Made by a program: the position numbers and the translations under genes
Part shown: positions 5,629 through 13,863 of the stretch, piece by piece
Layout of the letters: every line of letters starts with the position of its first letter
How positions within the stretch are numbered: position 1 is the first letter of the stretch
DNA from: Dyella_B sp966430775
GTDB lineage: Bacteria; Pseudomonadota; Gammaproteobacteria; Xanthomonadales; Rhodanobacteraceae
Direction of reading: 5' to 3'
Assembly (NCBI GenBank): GCA_966430775.1
Contig: CBJMMB010000097.1
Location: 1-14,674, forward strand
Length of the DNA stretch: 14,674 nucleotides
The notes under the pieces: model-generated
Told to the model about the DNA's origin: nothing
Database searches by the model: none
The model's input: only the letters and a program-made list of their open reading frames with translations

Positions 5629-8355
5629 ATGTCAAACCGTAGAACCATGCTTGCCGCGAGCATCATCGCCAGCTTATGTCTGTCCGGTACGTTGCATGCA
5701 CAGGACACCACGCAGACCTCGAGCCAGGCCAATCAGCAGAACAGCGCAGAGCAGGCCAACAAGGAAAAGGTCAAGCAGCTGTCCACCATTACCGTTACCG
5801 GTATCCGTAGCAGCAGCGAGCTCTCGATCGACACCAAGCGCGCCGCGAACACGCACGTGGAAGTGGTCTCCGCCGAAGATATCGGCAAGCTGCCGGCCAA
5901 GAACGTGGCCGATACGCTGCAGCGCTTGCCGGGCGTGAACATCGGTTCGTCCAGCGCCAGCGAAGGCGCGTTCGACGAAGCCGACCGCGTGAGCTTGCGC
6001 GGCACCAATCCCAGCATGACGCAGACCATGATCAACGGTCACACCGTCGCCACCGGCGACTGGTTCGTGCTGAACCAGGTGCAGACCGTGGGCCGCAGCG
6101 TGAGCTATTCGTTGCTGCCGTCGGAAATCGTCAGCCAAGTGGTGGTGCACAAGACGTCCGAAGCCAGCCTGATGGAAGGCGGCAGTGCCGGTACGGTGGA
6201 CATCATCACGCGCAAGCCGCTCGAATACGCCAAGCAGATCACGGCCGAGGCTTCGGTCGGTGGCGTGTATGCGGATCTGCCGGGCAACGTCAAGCCGCAA
6301 TTCAGCGGCCTGTTCAATTACAAGAGCGACGACAACACCTTCGGCATCCTGGCGCAGGCGTTCTATGAAGAGCGCAGCCTGCAGCGCGACGGCCAGGAAG
6401 TGGTCGGCGGTTACAACACCACGACCCTGGGCGGCAAAACCTATTACTACCCGAACGAAATCGGCAACGCGCTGTTTACGCAAACGCGCAAGCGCGAAGG
6501 CGGCGCGTTCGATCTGGAATGGAAGCCGACCGATAACCTGACGCTCGACTTGAACGGCTTCTATTCCTTGATGAAGGCCGACAACTTCAACCGCAACTAC
6601 ATGCTGTGGACCAGCAATGCGCTCGGTGGTGGCGGTGTGCTGTCGAACGTGCAGACGCAGGGCAACGTGATCACCGCCGCGAACATCGCCGGCGGCACCG
6701 GTGGCTATGGCGTGTATGACCAGATTTCGCGTCCCGGCGCCAAGTCCAAGACCAACTACGTGACCTTGGATGCCGATTGGAAAGTCACCGACCGGTTGAG
6801 CTTCAAGGGCGAAGTCGGCACCACGCACGGTGCCGGTGACAGCCCGCACCAGGACGTGATCGAGCTGGGCGAAAACGTCGGTGGCTTCGGCAGCTGGTCG
6901 ATGAATGGGCTGGGTTCGCCGGCCAACTGGAGCGAAGGCCCGGTCAACAACAATCAATCCACCATGTCGCCGGCGCTGGGCTGGATCTTCGGCGAACAAG
7001 GCATCCACATGGTGGACAAGGAAAGCTGGGCCAGATTCGACGGCGAACTCGACTTCGACGGTCCGATGTCCTCGCTGCAGTTCGGTGGGCGCTACTCCAC
7101 CCATACCCGCGAGAGCTTGAACGACATCGCCCAGGGTCCGAACTCTGCCAGCAACTGGCAGAATCCGGCCGCCTATCCCACCGCCAACTCGAATTACCCG
7201 AGCGATTTCGGCAGCCAGATCGGCGCGAATGTTCCCGCCAGCGTGTGGTACTTCACGCCGTCGCAGCTGCAGCAGATCGATGCGCAGTTTGCCAATCGTG
7301 ATCCGGTGACGCGCTTCTACTGGAACGACATCTACAAGGTGAAAGAGAAGGACACCGCGCTTTACGCGCAGGCGAACTTCGACGGCGATCGCTGGGGCGG
7401 CAACTTCGGCCTGCGCTACGTGCATACGGCCGAGACGATCAACGACGCCACCACCAACCCCGATCCGACGGCATCCTCGGCGGTCGGTCCGATCGTCGGT
7501 TCCGCGTTTGGCGCCTACTACTGGAACACCATCCATCACTCGTACAACAAGGTGCTGCCCAGCGCGAACCTGAAGCTCGATCTGACGGACAACCTCGTCG
7601 CCCGCTTCGCCGGTTCGCAAACGATGACCCGTCCGGACTACTCGGCGCTCGCCGGCTCCGTATCGCTGGACGACCTCACGCATACCGGTTCCGGCGGCAA
7701 CCCCGGCCTGAAGCCGCTGATCTCCACCAACTTCGACGCTGCCTTGGAATGGTATTTCGCACCACGCGGCCTGCTCGCGGGCAGCGTGTACAACATGGTG
7801 CTGAGCGATTATGTGAACTTCGCGGACGAGCAGCGCGTCTACAAGGACATCCAGGCATCGCAGACGGCGGGGCATGACGTCTTCTCGACCTACACCGTGA
7901 CCGTGCCGAGCAATACGGGTGGCCACGTCAAGGGCTTCGAGCTGACCTACGACCAGCCGATCGGCAACAACTTCGGCGTGGAAACGAACTACACCTACGC
8001 CAATGCGCACGCTTCCGGTGGCGGACCGCTGCAGGGCACGTCGAGGAACACGTTCAACACTTCGTTCTACTTCGAAAACGACCTGTTCAATGCGCGCCTG
8101 AGCTACACCTATCGTTCGTCGTTCTATGACACGGTGAGCCACGGCGCCAATTACTACCAGGGCGGTGTGGGCAATCTCGCCTTGTCGGTGGGCTACAAGG
8201 TCAACGATTGGATGTCGCTCTCGTTCGACGCGATGAACCTCAACAATCCGAAGTATCGCTACTACTACCTGGACAACAGCACCTTCGGTAAGCAGCCATA
8301 CGCGTTCTACGTCAACGGCCGCCAGTACTACTTCAACGTTCGCTTCAAGTTCTAA
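5629..8355 (+). CDS. TonB-dependent outer-membrane receptor, likely for chitin/GlcNAc oligosaccharides
   Basis: Seen: 908 residues. Signal peptide about 1-25 (MSNRRTMLAASIIASLCLSG, ending near LHAQ), a Gln/Asn-rich linker, TonB box STITVTG (52-58), a plug about 65-200 with NVADTLQRLPGVNI (92-105), SLRGTNPS (122-129) and GGSAGTVDIITRKPL (184-198), then a long beta-barrel ending in YYFNVRFKF with the terminal Phe needed for barrel assembly. Known: the style matches the Xanthomonas/Caulobacter receptor family (TIGR01782-like), members of which take up GlcNAc and chitooligosaccharides. The ATG at 5629 has GGGAGG seven bases upstream. An in-frame extension back to 5473 overlaps the kinase and is rejected. 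It follows the kinase by 136 bp and may share its promoter. A strong terminator follows. Substrate is inferred from context only. Confidence 0.9.
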   Translation: MSNRRTMLAASIIASLCLSGTLHAQDTTQTSSQANQQNSAEQANKEKVKQLSTITVTGIRSSSELSIDTKRAANTHVEVVSAEDIGKLPAKNVADTLQRLPGVNIGSSSASEGAFDEADRVSLRGTNPSMTQTMINGHTVATGDWFVLNQVQTVGRSVSYSLLPSEIVSQVVVHKTSEASLMEGGSAGTVDIITRKPLEYAKQITAEASVGGVYADLPGNVKPQFSGLFNYKSDDNTFGILAQAFYEERSLQRDGQEVVGGYNTTTLGGKTYYYPNEIGNALFTQTRKREGGAFDLEWKPTDNLTLDLNGFYSLMKADNFNRNYMLWTSNALGGGGVLSNVQTQGNVITAANIAGGTGGYGVYDQISRPGAKSKTNYVTLDADWKVTDRLSFKGEVGTTHGAGDSPHQDVIELGENVGGFGSWSMNGLGSPANWSEGPVNNNQSTMSPALGWIFGEQGIHMVDKESWARFDGELDFDGPMSSLQFGGRYSTHTRESLNDIAQGPNSASNWQNPAAYPTANSNYPSDFGSQIGANVPASVWYFTPSQLQQIDAQFANRDPVTRFYWNDIYKVKEKDTALYAQANFDGDRWGGNFGLRYVHTAETINDATTNPDPTASSAVGPIVGSAFGAYYWNTIHHSYNKVLPSANLKLDLTDNLVARFAGSQTMTRPDYSALAGSVSLDDLTHTGSGGNPGLKPLISTNFDAALEWYFAPRGLLAGSVYNMVLSDYVNFADEQRVYKDIQASQTAGHDVFSTYTVTVPSNTGGHVKGFELTYDQPIGNNFGVETNYTYANAHASGGGPLQGTSRNTFNTSFYFENDLFNARLSYTYRSSFYDTVSHGANYYQGGVGNLALSVGYKVNDWMSLSFDAMNLNNPKYRYYYLDNSTFGKQPYAFYVNGRQYYFNVRFKF

Positions 8356-8371
8356 CTTACTTCCCCGCCAA

Positions 8372-8405
8372 GGACCTGGTGATGGTTTGCCAGGTCCGAT
8401 TTTTT
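8372..8405 (+). terminator. Rho-independent terminator after the TonB-dependent receptor
   Basis: Seen: stem GGACCTGG (8372-8379) with CCAGGTCC (8390-8397), ten-base loop, then GA and six T (8400-8405). It lies 16 bp after the receptor stop codon and reads on the plus strand. Confidence 0.88.
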
Positions 8406-8552
8406 CGGGAAGCTCGGTAGCAAACATGGCCTGCGACGCCGGAATGCCGACGCCGTAGGCCAATTTGTTTCAGCGGTTGCCTCGCCGAACGATGGATATC
8501 CAAGAGACGTAGGTATCCACGCTCGCGTTCGGTATGCTCAGCCTCCGAGGCT

Positions 8553-8597
8553 GTCGTTCCGTAAAGCGGGAATGACGGCAACGCAAGGGCGAGCATC
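8553..8597 (+). repeat. Dispersed element, copy 2, with hairpin
   Basis: Seen: 8566-8597 matches 4002-4033 at 27 of 32 positions, with the first 16 bases identical. GTCGTTCC (8553-8560) pairs with GGAATGAC (8569-8576) with one G-T pair. The overall form, GTC(A/G)TTCC...GGGAATGAC, recalls widespread short bacterial repeats of the ATTCCCGC type. It lies in the presumed leader of hex. Confidence 0.55.
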
Positions 8598-8651
8598 ATC
8601 GTGCATGCGAAGCCCGAGGACGACCATCCATCCGGTTTTACAGGAAGACGT

Positions 8652-10946
8652 ATGCGATTCGCCGCTCTACTGCTTTGCATGACCTTTTGTAGCCTGGTCC
8701 AGGCTGCCTCTCCATCGCTTATCCCGCTGCCTGCCGAGCTTCAGCGCAACAGCGGATCGTTCAAGGTCGACAACGGCGTTTCCATCGTCGTCCCCGCACA
8801 CGACGCCTCGGCCCACAGCGCCGCCCAATACCTTGCAGACCTGGCCGCACGTACGCGCGGCTTGCATATGGATGTGGTCGAAACAAAGGGCAATGGCCAC
8901 GCCATCGTTTTCCAGCGCGGTCCCAAAAGCGATCACGCCGAGGCTTATACGCTCGATGTCACCCCGCAAGGTATACGCATCGAAGCGGGTGATGACGCCG
9001 GCCTCTTCTACGGCGCAGTCACGCTGTACCAATTGCTGACACCGGATGCGAAGCAGGGCGCAGTGGACGTGCCGGCGCTGCACATCAGCGATGCCCCGCG
9101 CTTCGCCTGGCGCGGCGTGATGCTGGATTCCGCGCGCCATTTCCAATCGGTGGATGACGTCAAAAAGCTGCTCGACCAGATGGCCCAGCACAAGCTCAAC
9201 GTGCTGCATTGGCATCTCACCGACGACCAGGGCTGGCGCATCGAGATCAAGCGCTATCCGGAACTCACGCGCATCGGCGCCTGGCGCACGCCGCCGGCTG
9301 CGGGCCACGACGGTGAGCCGCAGCGCTACGGCGGTTTCTATACGCAGGAACAGATTCGCGACGTCGTCGCCTACGCCGCCGCGCGCCACATCACGGTGGT
9401 GCCGGAAATCGACATGCCCGGCCATGCGCAAGCCGCCGTGGCGTCCTATCCGCAGATCGGCGTTACCGGCAAGCGTCCGCCGGTGTCGGTGGACTGGGGC
9501 GTGAATCCTTATCTCTATAACGTGGACGATGCGACGTTCCAGTTCATCGACAACGTGCTGGACGAAGTGATGGCGCTGTTCCCGTCGCGCTACATCCACG
9601 TCGGCGGCGACGAAGCCGTCAAGGATCAATGGAAGGCGTCGTCCGCCATCCAGGCCAAGATCCGCGCGTTGCATTTGAAAGACGAAGATGCCCTGCAAGG
9701 CTGGTTTATCGGCCGCATCGGCACTTATCTCGCGGCGCATGGCCGCCGCCTGATCGGTTGGGATGAAATTCTCGACGGCGGCGTGCCGGCCGACGCCACG
9801 GTGATGTCCTGGCGCGGTACCGATGGCGCGATCAAGGCGGCGAAGCTCGGACACGACGTCGTCATGTCGCCGGCGCCCGACTTGTATCTCGACAGCCTGC
9901 AAAGCAACCTGCCGGATGAAGCGGCCGGGCGCGAACCGGTGCGCAGCCTGGAAAACGTCTATCGCTTCAATCCCGTGCCGTCCGTGTTGAACGCCGCACA
10001 GGCCGCGCACGTGCTGGGTGCGCAAGCGAACGCATGGACCGAACACATGCCGAGCATGCGTCATGTGGAACATGCCGCTTTCCCGCGCCTGGATGCTTTC
10101 AGTGAAATCGTATGGTCGCCCGCATCGGCGCTGAACTGGAAAGATTTTCTCGCGCGCCTGTCGGCCCAGTTCCAGCGTTACGCGGTACAGCATGTGGATG
10201 TTGCCGATAGCGCTTTCGCGCCCGTCATCCAGGTCGACGCCAATACGGCACTGAAGGGCAAGCAGACGGAAGTGACGCTTTCCAACCAGGCCGGTTACGG
10301 CGACATTCGTTACACCACCGACGGCCGTGCGCCGAACCACGACGCGGCGCTCTACAGCAAGCCCTTCACCGTAACCTGGCCCGCCACGATCAAGGCAACG
10401 ACCTATGCGAGCGATGGCAGCGTACTGGCCGATACGCGTACTCGGGTGATCGACCGCGCGCATCTGCTGACGAAGGCGGGCGTAGAACTTACCAACTGCG
10501 CGGGCAGCGATTTCCGCCTCCACGTGCAGCCCATGCCGGACGCCACCAGCATGTCACCGGTCTATCCCGTGAATGTGTTTGATACGTGCCAGCAATATCC
10601 GTCCGCGCCGCTCGATGGTATCCATGCGATTCATGTCGAAGTGGCGCGTCTTGAGCGCAACTATGCGCTGGCGCACGACATCAAGCTGGTCGTGTCGCGT
10701 CCGCATAGCACGCCGTTCGGCGAGCTGGTGGTACATCAGGATCGTTGCGATGGTCCGGTGCTGGCGAGCGCGCCGCTGCCCGACCCGGCATCGAGCGCCA
10801 GACGTTTTGCGCTCGACGCCGCGATGTCCGCACAGCACGGCGAACACACGCTGTGCCTGATATTCACGGCACCGACCAATGGACCCTTGTACGCCATCGG
10901 CAGCGTGTCCTTGGTGCCCGCGGATAAAGCCACGAGCAAACCGTGA
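8652..10946 (+). CDS. hex: Secreted beta-N-acetylhexosaminidase (GH20)
   Basis: Seen: 764 residues. Signal peptide 1-18 (MRFAALLLCMTFCSLVQA), GH20b N-terminal domain about 20-145, GH20 barrel about 150-490 with WHLTDDQGWRIEI (187-199), PEIDMPGHA (251-259), HVGGDEA (316-322), GWDEIL (369-374) and SWRG (386-389). The catalytic Asp320-Glu321 pair is intact. Residues about 522-600 resemble the CHB/HEX C-terminal fold, and 607-755 form a further beta-rich region with Cys615, Cys646, Cys699 and Cys735. Known: GH20 enzymes remove terminal GlcNAc from chitooligosaccharides by substrate-assisted catalysis, so free GlcNAc is the expected product in the periplasm or at the cell surface. The ATG at 8652 follows AGGAAG. 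An upstream in-frame ATG at 8601 would bury the signal peptide and is rejected. Its stop overlaps nagX (GTGA). Confidence 0.93.
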   Translation: MRFAALLLCMTFCSLVQAASPSLIPLPAELQRNSGSFKVDNGVSIVVPAHDASAHSAAQYLADLAARTRGLHMDVVETKGNGHAIVFQRGPKSDHAEAYTLDVTPQGIRIEAGDDAGLFYGAVTLYQLLTPDAKQGAVDVPALHISDAPRFAWRGVMLDSARHFQSVDDVKKLLDQMAQHKLNVLHWHLTDDQGWRIEIKRYPELTRIGAWRTPPAAGHDGEPQRYGGFYTQEQIRDVVAYAAARHITVVPEIDMPGHAQAAVASYPQIGVTGKRPPVSVDWGVNPYLYNVDDATFQFIDNVLDEVMALFPSRYIHVGGDEAVKDQWKASSAIQAKIRALHLKDEDALQGWFIGRIGTYLAAHGRRLIGWDEILDGGVPADATVMSWRGTDGAIKAAKLGHDVVMSPAPDLYLDSLQSNLPDEAAGREPVRSLENVYRFNPVPSVLNAAQAAHVLGAQANAWTEHMPSMRHVEHAAFPRLDAFSEIVWSPASALNWKDFLARLSAQFQRYAVQHVDVADSAFAPVIQVDANTALKGKQTEVTLSNQAGYGDIRYTTDGRAPNHDAALYSKPFTVTWPATIKATTYASDGSVLADTRTRVIDRAHLLTKAGVELTNCAGSDFRLHVQPMPDATSMSPVYPVNVFDTCQQYPSAPLDGIHAIHVEVARLERNYALAHDIKLVVSRPHSTPFGELVVHQDRCDGPVLASAPLPDPASSARRFALDAAMSAQHGEHTLCLIFTAPTNGPLYAIGSVSLVPADKATSKP

Positions 10947-12016
10947 CCACAACGCCGCGCCGCTTGCTGTCCCTGGATACGCTGCGCGGCTGCACGGTTG
11001 CGGCGATGTTGCTGGTCAACGATGCGGGCGATTGGAGTCATGTCTACGCACCGCTCGAGCATTCGCCCTGGCACGGCTGTACGCCGACGGACCTGATCTT
11101 TCCGTTTTTCCTGTTTGTGGTCGGCGTATCGGCCGCGCTATCCATCCTGCCGCGACAGGAACAGGGCGTGCCATCCGGTGACCTGATGCGAACGGCATGC
11201 TGGCGCGCATGCCGCATCGTTGCGCTGGGTGTCTTGATCAACGCGCTCGCATGGTGGTGGTTGCCCGGCGCGCATCTGCGCTTTCCGGGCGTACTGCAAC
11301 GCATCGGTGTGTGTTTTGCGGCGGTATCGGCCTTCGCGCTCTACACCCGTGCGCGAACGCAATGGATCGCCATCGTCGTCATTCTGCTCGGCTATTGGGT
11401 GTCGCTGCTGGCCGGCGGATCGCTAGACCGCTGGATCAATATCGTCAGCCGCACCGATACCGCGATATTCGGGCAGCACGTCTATTTGATCGACCACGCC
11501 ACCGGCCGCGGTCACGACCCCGAAGGCTTGCTGAGCACCTTGCCATCCATCGCCACCGCCTTGCTCGGCCTGCGCATGGGTTGCTGGCTGCGCGGCGAAA
11601 AGCGCCATGCATTACTACTGATGGGCATCGCATGCGTGGCAATCGGCGCGCTATGGTCGCTCTGGCTGCCCTTGAACAAAAACCTCTGGACCTCTTCCTT
11701 CGTGCTGTGGTGCGCCGGCTGGGCAACGCTCGCCTTGCTCGCCTTCCATATCCTGATCGACCAGCGCGGCTGGCCCGCCTGGGGCCGCCGCTTCGGCATC
11801 AACGCCATCGCCGCTTACGCCGGCTCAGAACTGATGCAGATCATCCTGCCGGCACTTGGATGGCAGGAGCCGCTTTACAGGCATCTGTTCGCGGGCTGGA
11901 TTAGTCCGCTGGCTGGGCCGTATGTCGCTTCGTTGGTATGGGCCGTCGCGTTCGTGCTGTTTTGGTGGCTGGTCGTGTTGGGGATGGACAGGCGACGGAT
12001 CTATCTCAAGCTCTGA
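10943..12016 (+). CDS. nagX: NagX: HGSNAT-like multi-pass membrane protein (DUF5009/COG4299)
   Basis: Seen: 357 residues, about nine or ten membrane helices. Family blocks: RLLSLDTLRGCTVAAML (7-23), EHSPWHGCTPTDLIFPFF (39-56), LRFPGVLQRIGV (112-123), DPEGLLSTLPSIATALLG (192-209) and NKNLWTSSFVLWCAGW (245-260). Known: homologues are the lysosomal heparan-alpha-glucosaminide N-acetyltransferase and bacterial NagX, often beside GlcNAc genes. By eye His40 aligns with the catalytic His of the human enzyme (KHASWNG against EHSPWHG). The GTG start overlaps the hex stop by four bases, implying coupled translation, and a terminator begins at its own stop. Inferred role: acyl transfer to amino sugars or handling of chitin products at the inner membrane. 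Transport is the other proposal. Family is confident, reaction is not. Confidence 0.87.
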   Translation: MTTTPRRLLSLDTLRGCTVAAMLLVNDAGDWSHVYAPLEHSPWHGCTPTDLIFPFFLFVVGVSAALSILPRQEQGVPSGDLMRTACWRACRIVALGVLINALAWWWLPGAHLRFPGVLQRIGVCFAAVSAFALYTRARTQWIAIVVILLGYWVSLLAGGSLDRWINIVSRTDTAIFGQHVYLIDHATGRGHDPEGLLSTLPSIATALLGLRMGCWLRGEKRHALLLMGIACVAIGALWSLWLPLNKNLWTSSFVLWCAGWATLALLAFHILIDQRGWPAWGRRFGINAIAAYAGSELMQIILPALGWQEPLYRHLFAGWISPLAGPYVASLVWAVAFVLFWWLVVLGMDRRRIYLKL

Positions 12017-12036
12017 AGGCAAGACATGCCTTTTTT
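12016..12036 (+). terminator. Rho-independent terminator after nagX
   Basis: Seen: AAGGCA (12016-12021), five-base loop, TGCCTT (12027-12032), with six T at 12031-12036. The stem starts on the last base of the nagX stop codon. The stem is short (6 bp) but the form is standard and it separates the GlcNAc locus from what follows. Confidence 0.72.
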
Positions 12037-12526
12037 CCATTCCGATTCGCAGTAGCGATCGATGTCGTCGCATGCGCACGATCAACGTAAAGCACGATGA
12101 TTAGGCAATCAGACAAGCGTCGTCATCAATCGTATTTTTTGACGCGATGACGATCGAATGGCATCGCAAGTTTTTGCCTAGCGAAGTGTTCAGCACCTTT
12201 CACCAGCCTTAAGCAAACAACCAGGCAAGTCGCGCCCATCACGCTACGACATTGTCATATTTTCTTCATCCGGCATTCTCTATAAGCTCGTTGCGTCCAG
12301 GCGGCAGGTGCTCTCGGGGGGAGAGGTGTTTCGTCTTTCGCTTGCGACAGGGAGTAGGGGTTTTCAGGCAAGTATCGCAGCGCCATCGCGGTGGTGATGG
12401 GGAGCGTTTGTGGGCGAACGGTGCACAGGAGCTAGTCGCCGCTGTGCGGGCCTGCCTGGTTGGGGAAGTGCTGCAAGGCGCTTGCCCGGTGACTTTTCAC
12501 ATCCTGATTTTTCCTGGGGAGAATGT
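12037..12526. other. 490-bp gap with long leader of the orphan secreted gene
   Basis: No supported gene on either strand. The first half is AT-richer and holds an 8-bp inverted repeat TCGTCATC/GATGACGA (12120-12127, 12146-12153) nested in a 7-bp pair TAGGCAA/TTGCCTA (12102-12108, 12174-12180). Near 12281 TATAAG resembles a -10, but no -35 sits at normal spacing. The second half, from about 12290, is GC-rich and would form a leader of roughly 240 nt. It matches no riboswitch I know. Confidence 0.5.
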
Positions 12527-13546
12527 ATGACGTTCAAGAACTCGTTCGGCATGCGTCGCATGGCCAAGCTCGTAGCGGTAGCTGGATTGATGGGCGCGGG
12601 GGCGTTCGCGTCCGTGGCTGCGGCTTCGACGTTCGACGTTGCCGCCGATGCACAAGCCCAAGCGCTGAGCTCCTGGCATGAAACGATGCGACATATGGCG
12701 CCGCCCACGGCGGGCTGCTTCCATGCTGCGTATCCCAGCGTCATCTGGGAGAAGATCTCGTGCGGCACCACCAATTACCGATCCAATCCGCATGTGAACG
12801 GGGCGGTGGAAACGGTGGGCAATGGTAACGACTACGCTGCCGCCACGGCCAACCTGACCAGCTCGGCGACGGGGAGCTTCCCGATCGTGACGGGTGTGAC
12901 CAGTGAAACCGGATCGAGTGGCGCCAACGATTACACGTTGCAGCTCAACACCAACCTGGCCAATGGCTCGCCGGCGTGCGCGCACTATGGTTATTCCAGC
13001 TGCCAGGTGTGGGAGCAGTTCATTTATTCGTCCAACTACGTCGGCAAGGGCGCGCAGGTGTTCATCCAGAACTGGATGTTCATTCCGGCGCACGCCAAGT
13101 GTCCGAGCGGGTGGAGCCAGTACCGCACCAGTTCGTACAACGGCTGCTACAAGAACAGCAGCGCCGTGAACAGCGTCACGGTTCCGGCGACGCAGCTGGC
13201 GAACATGAAACTGGCCGGCGCGGTGGCGGCCAACGGCAACGACACGGTGACCTTCACCAATGGCTCCAACGCCTATGCGGTGAGCGAGCCCGACACCACG
13301 CTTGATGTCGCCTATGTGTGGAAGCAGTCCGAGTTCAACATCGTCGGCAACGGCGGTGGCTCGGCGGCTACCTTCAACACTGGCTCGTCGGTCACGGTGA
13401 ATGTGCAAGTCAACGATGGCAGCACGAACGCACCGACCTGCCTGGCCAATGCGGGCACCACCGGCGAAACCAACAATCTGAACCTGGGTTCGTGCAGCGC
13501 CACCGGCGGCACCTCGCCGTATATCCAGTTCACCGAGTCGAACTGA
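12527..13546 (+). CDS. Secreted protein of unknown function with eight cysteines
   Basis: I do not recognise the family. Seen: 339 residues. A basic start (MTFKNSFGMRRMAKL) and hydrophobic stretch to about residue 33 form a signal peptide, with likely cleavage near VAAAS. The mature part is rich in Gly, Asn, Ser and Thr, and has eight Cys (64, 79, 151, 159, 192, 207, 305, 323), an even number that suits four disulfides outside the cytoplasm. Aromatic blocks include AGCFHAAYPSVIWEKISCG (62-80), CQVWEQFIYSSNYVG (159-173) and VFIQNWMFIPAHAKCPSGW (178-196). The pattern suggests a beta-rich extracellular domain, perhaps lectin-like, but no catalytic motif is evident. ATG 12527 has GGGGAG five bases upstream. 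It stands alone between terminators, with a 490-bp upstream gap. A link to chitin use is not shown. Confidence 0.82.
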   Translation: MTFKNSFGMRRMAKLVAVAGLMGAGAFASVAAASTFDVAADAQAQALSSWHETMRHMAPPTAGCFHAAYPSVIWEKISCGTTNYRSNPHVNGAVETVGNGNDYAAATANLTSSATGSFPIVTGVTSETGSSGANDYTLQLNTNLANGSPACAHYGYSSCQVWEQFIYSSNYVGKGAQVFIQNWMFIPAHAKCPSGWSQYRTSSYNGCYKNSSAVNSVTVPATQLANMKLAGAVAANGNDTVTFTNGSNAYAVSEPDTTLDVAYVWKQSEFNIVGNGGGSAATFNTGSSVTVNVQVNDGSTNAPTCLANAGTTGETNNLNLGSCSATGGTSPYIQFTESN

Positions 13547-13578
13547 TGGGTTTAGCCGCTTAGGTTGCACTTGAAAAC

Positions 13579-13615
13579 AAAAAGCGCCGGAGCCATGCCT
13601 CCGGCGCTTTTTTTT
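13579..13615. terminator. Strong rho-independent terminator after the orphan secreted gene
   Basis: Seen: AGCGCCGGAG (13583-13592), six-base loop CCATGC, CTCCGGCGCT (13599-13608), a perfect 10-bp stem, with eight T (13608-13615) after it and a five-A run just before the left arm. The A-run would allow it to work on the minus strand as well. It lies 36 bp after the stop. Confidence 0.92.
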
Positions 13616-13766
13616 GTGGCTGAGCAAATCAGTTGCGTCGTGACCAGCTGTCGCGAAGCTTGCGCACGCCGAACGAATGAAACATACGCGACACGGCTCT
13701 TAAACATGAGTGTCCAAATCCATCCATATTTCTGTAAAGCCGGATTCACGAATGTGAGCAAGACTT

Positions 13767-13793
13767 AACGCCGCGCCGTCCAGGGGCGGCGTT
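13767..13793 (+). repeat. Leader hairpin upstream of the second receptor
   Basis: Seen: AACGCCGC (13767-13774) pairs with GCGGCGTT (13786-13793) around an 11-base loop, followed by TCTGTTCC. With only a weak T-run it is at best a poor terminator or attenuator. It lies about 70 bp before the receptor ATG. Confidence 0.45.
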
Positions 13794-13863
13794 TCTGTTC
13801 CGAATCCATAAACAAGTATGCGGCGACCCGCTGCAGGGTCAGCTGCGCAAAGGATATTTCCGC

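Larger units (their letters stand above)
8356..8651. other. Intergenic region between receptor and hexosaminidase
   Basis: A 296-bp gap. It holds the receptor terminator (8372-8405), an 8-bp stem GGCCTGCG/CGTAGGCC with one G-T pair (8428-8435 and 8454-8461), a palindrome CAGCCTCCGAGGCTG (8539-8553) and copy 2 of the dispersed element. I find no convincing promoter and no NagR box, although the terminator implies that hex has its own start. Confidence 0.6.
13547..13863. other. Intergenic region before the second TonB-dependent receptor
   Basis: A 317-bp gap with the terminator at 13579-13615, then about 250 bp of leader or promoter DNA. Two hairpins lie close to the next gene: AACGCCGC/GCGGCGTT (13767-13793) and GACCC/GGGTC (13825-13840). 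No clear promoter, NagR-type box or known riboswitch was found. Confidence 0.55.

Noticed and set aside
5674..8463. A 929-codon open frame on the minus strand opposite the receptor
   Set aside because: It mirrors a well-supported receptor gene, has an Arg/Val/His-rich composition with no family motifs, and runs against the clear terminator. It is a GC-codon shadow.
8667..10523. A 618-codon minus-strand frame opposite hex
   Set aside because: Shadow of an intact GH20 gene, with Arg/His-rich sequence, no domain and no ribosome site.
12102..12180. Nested inverted repeats suggesting a small RNA gene
   Set aside because: Short stems, large unequal inner loops, no promoter and no terminator after it. 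Kept only as a note on the gap.
12247..12258. NagR-like site GACATTGTCA before the orphan secreted gene
   Set aside because: The half-sites have a different spacing, without the central CG, so it does not match the two good boxes.
12290..12526. Riboswitch (cyclic-di-GMP or other) in the leader
   Set aside because: I looked for the conserved GEMM core and other common aptamer motifs and found none.
12497..13627. A 376-codon minus-strand frame opposite the secreted protein
   Set aside because: It would read through the strong terminator, and the plus frame has a signal peptide, ribosome site and balanced cysteines.
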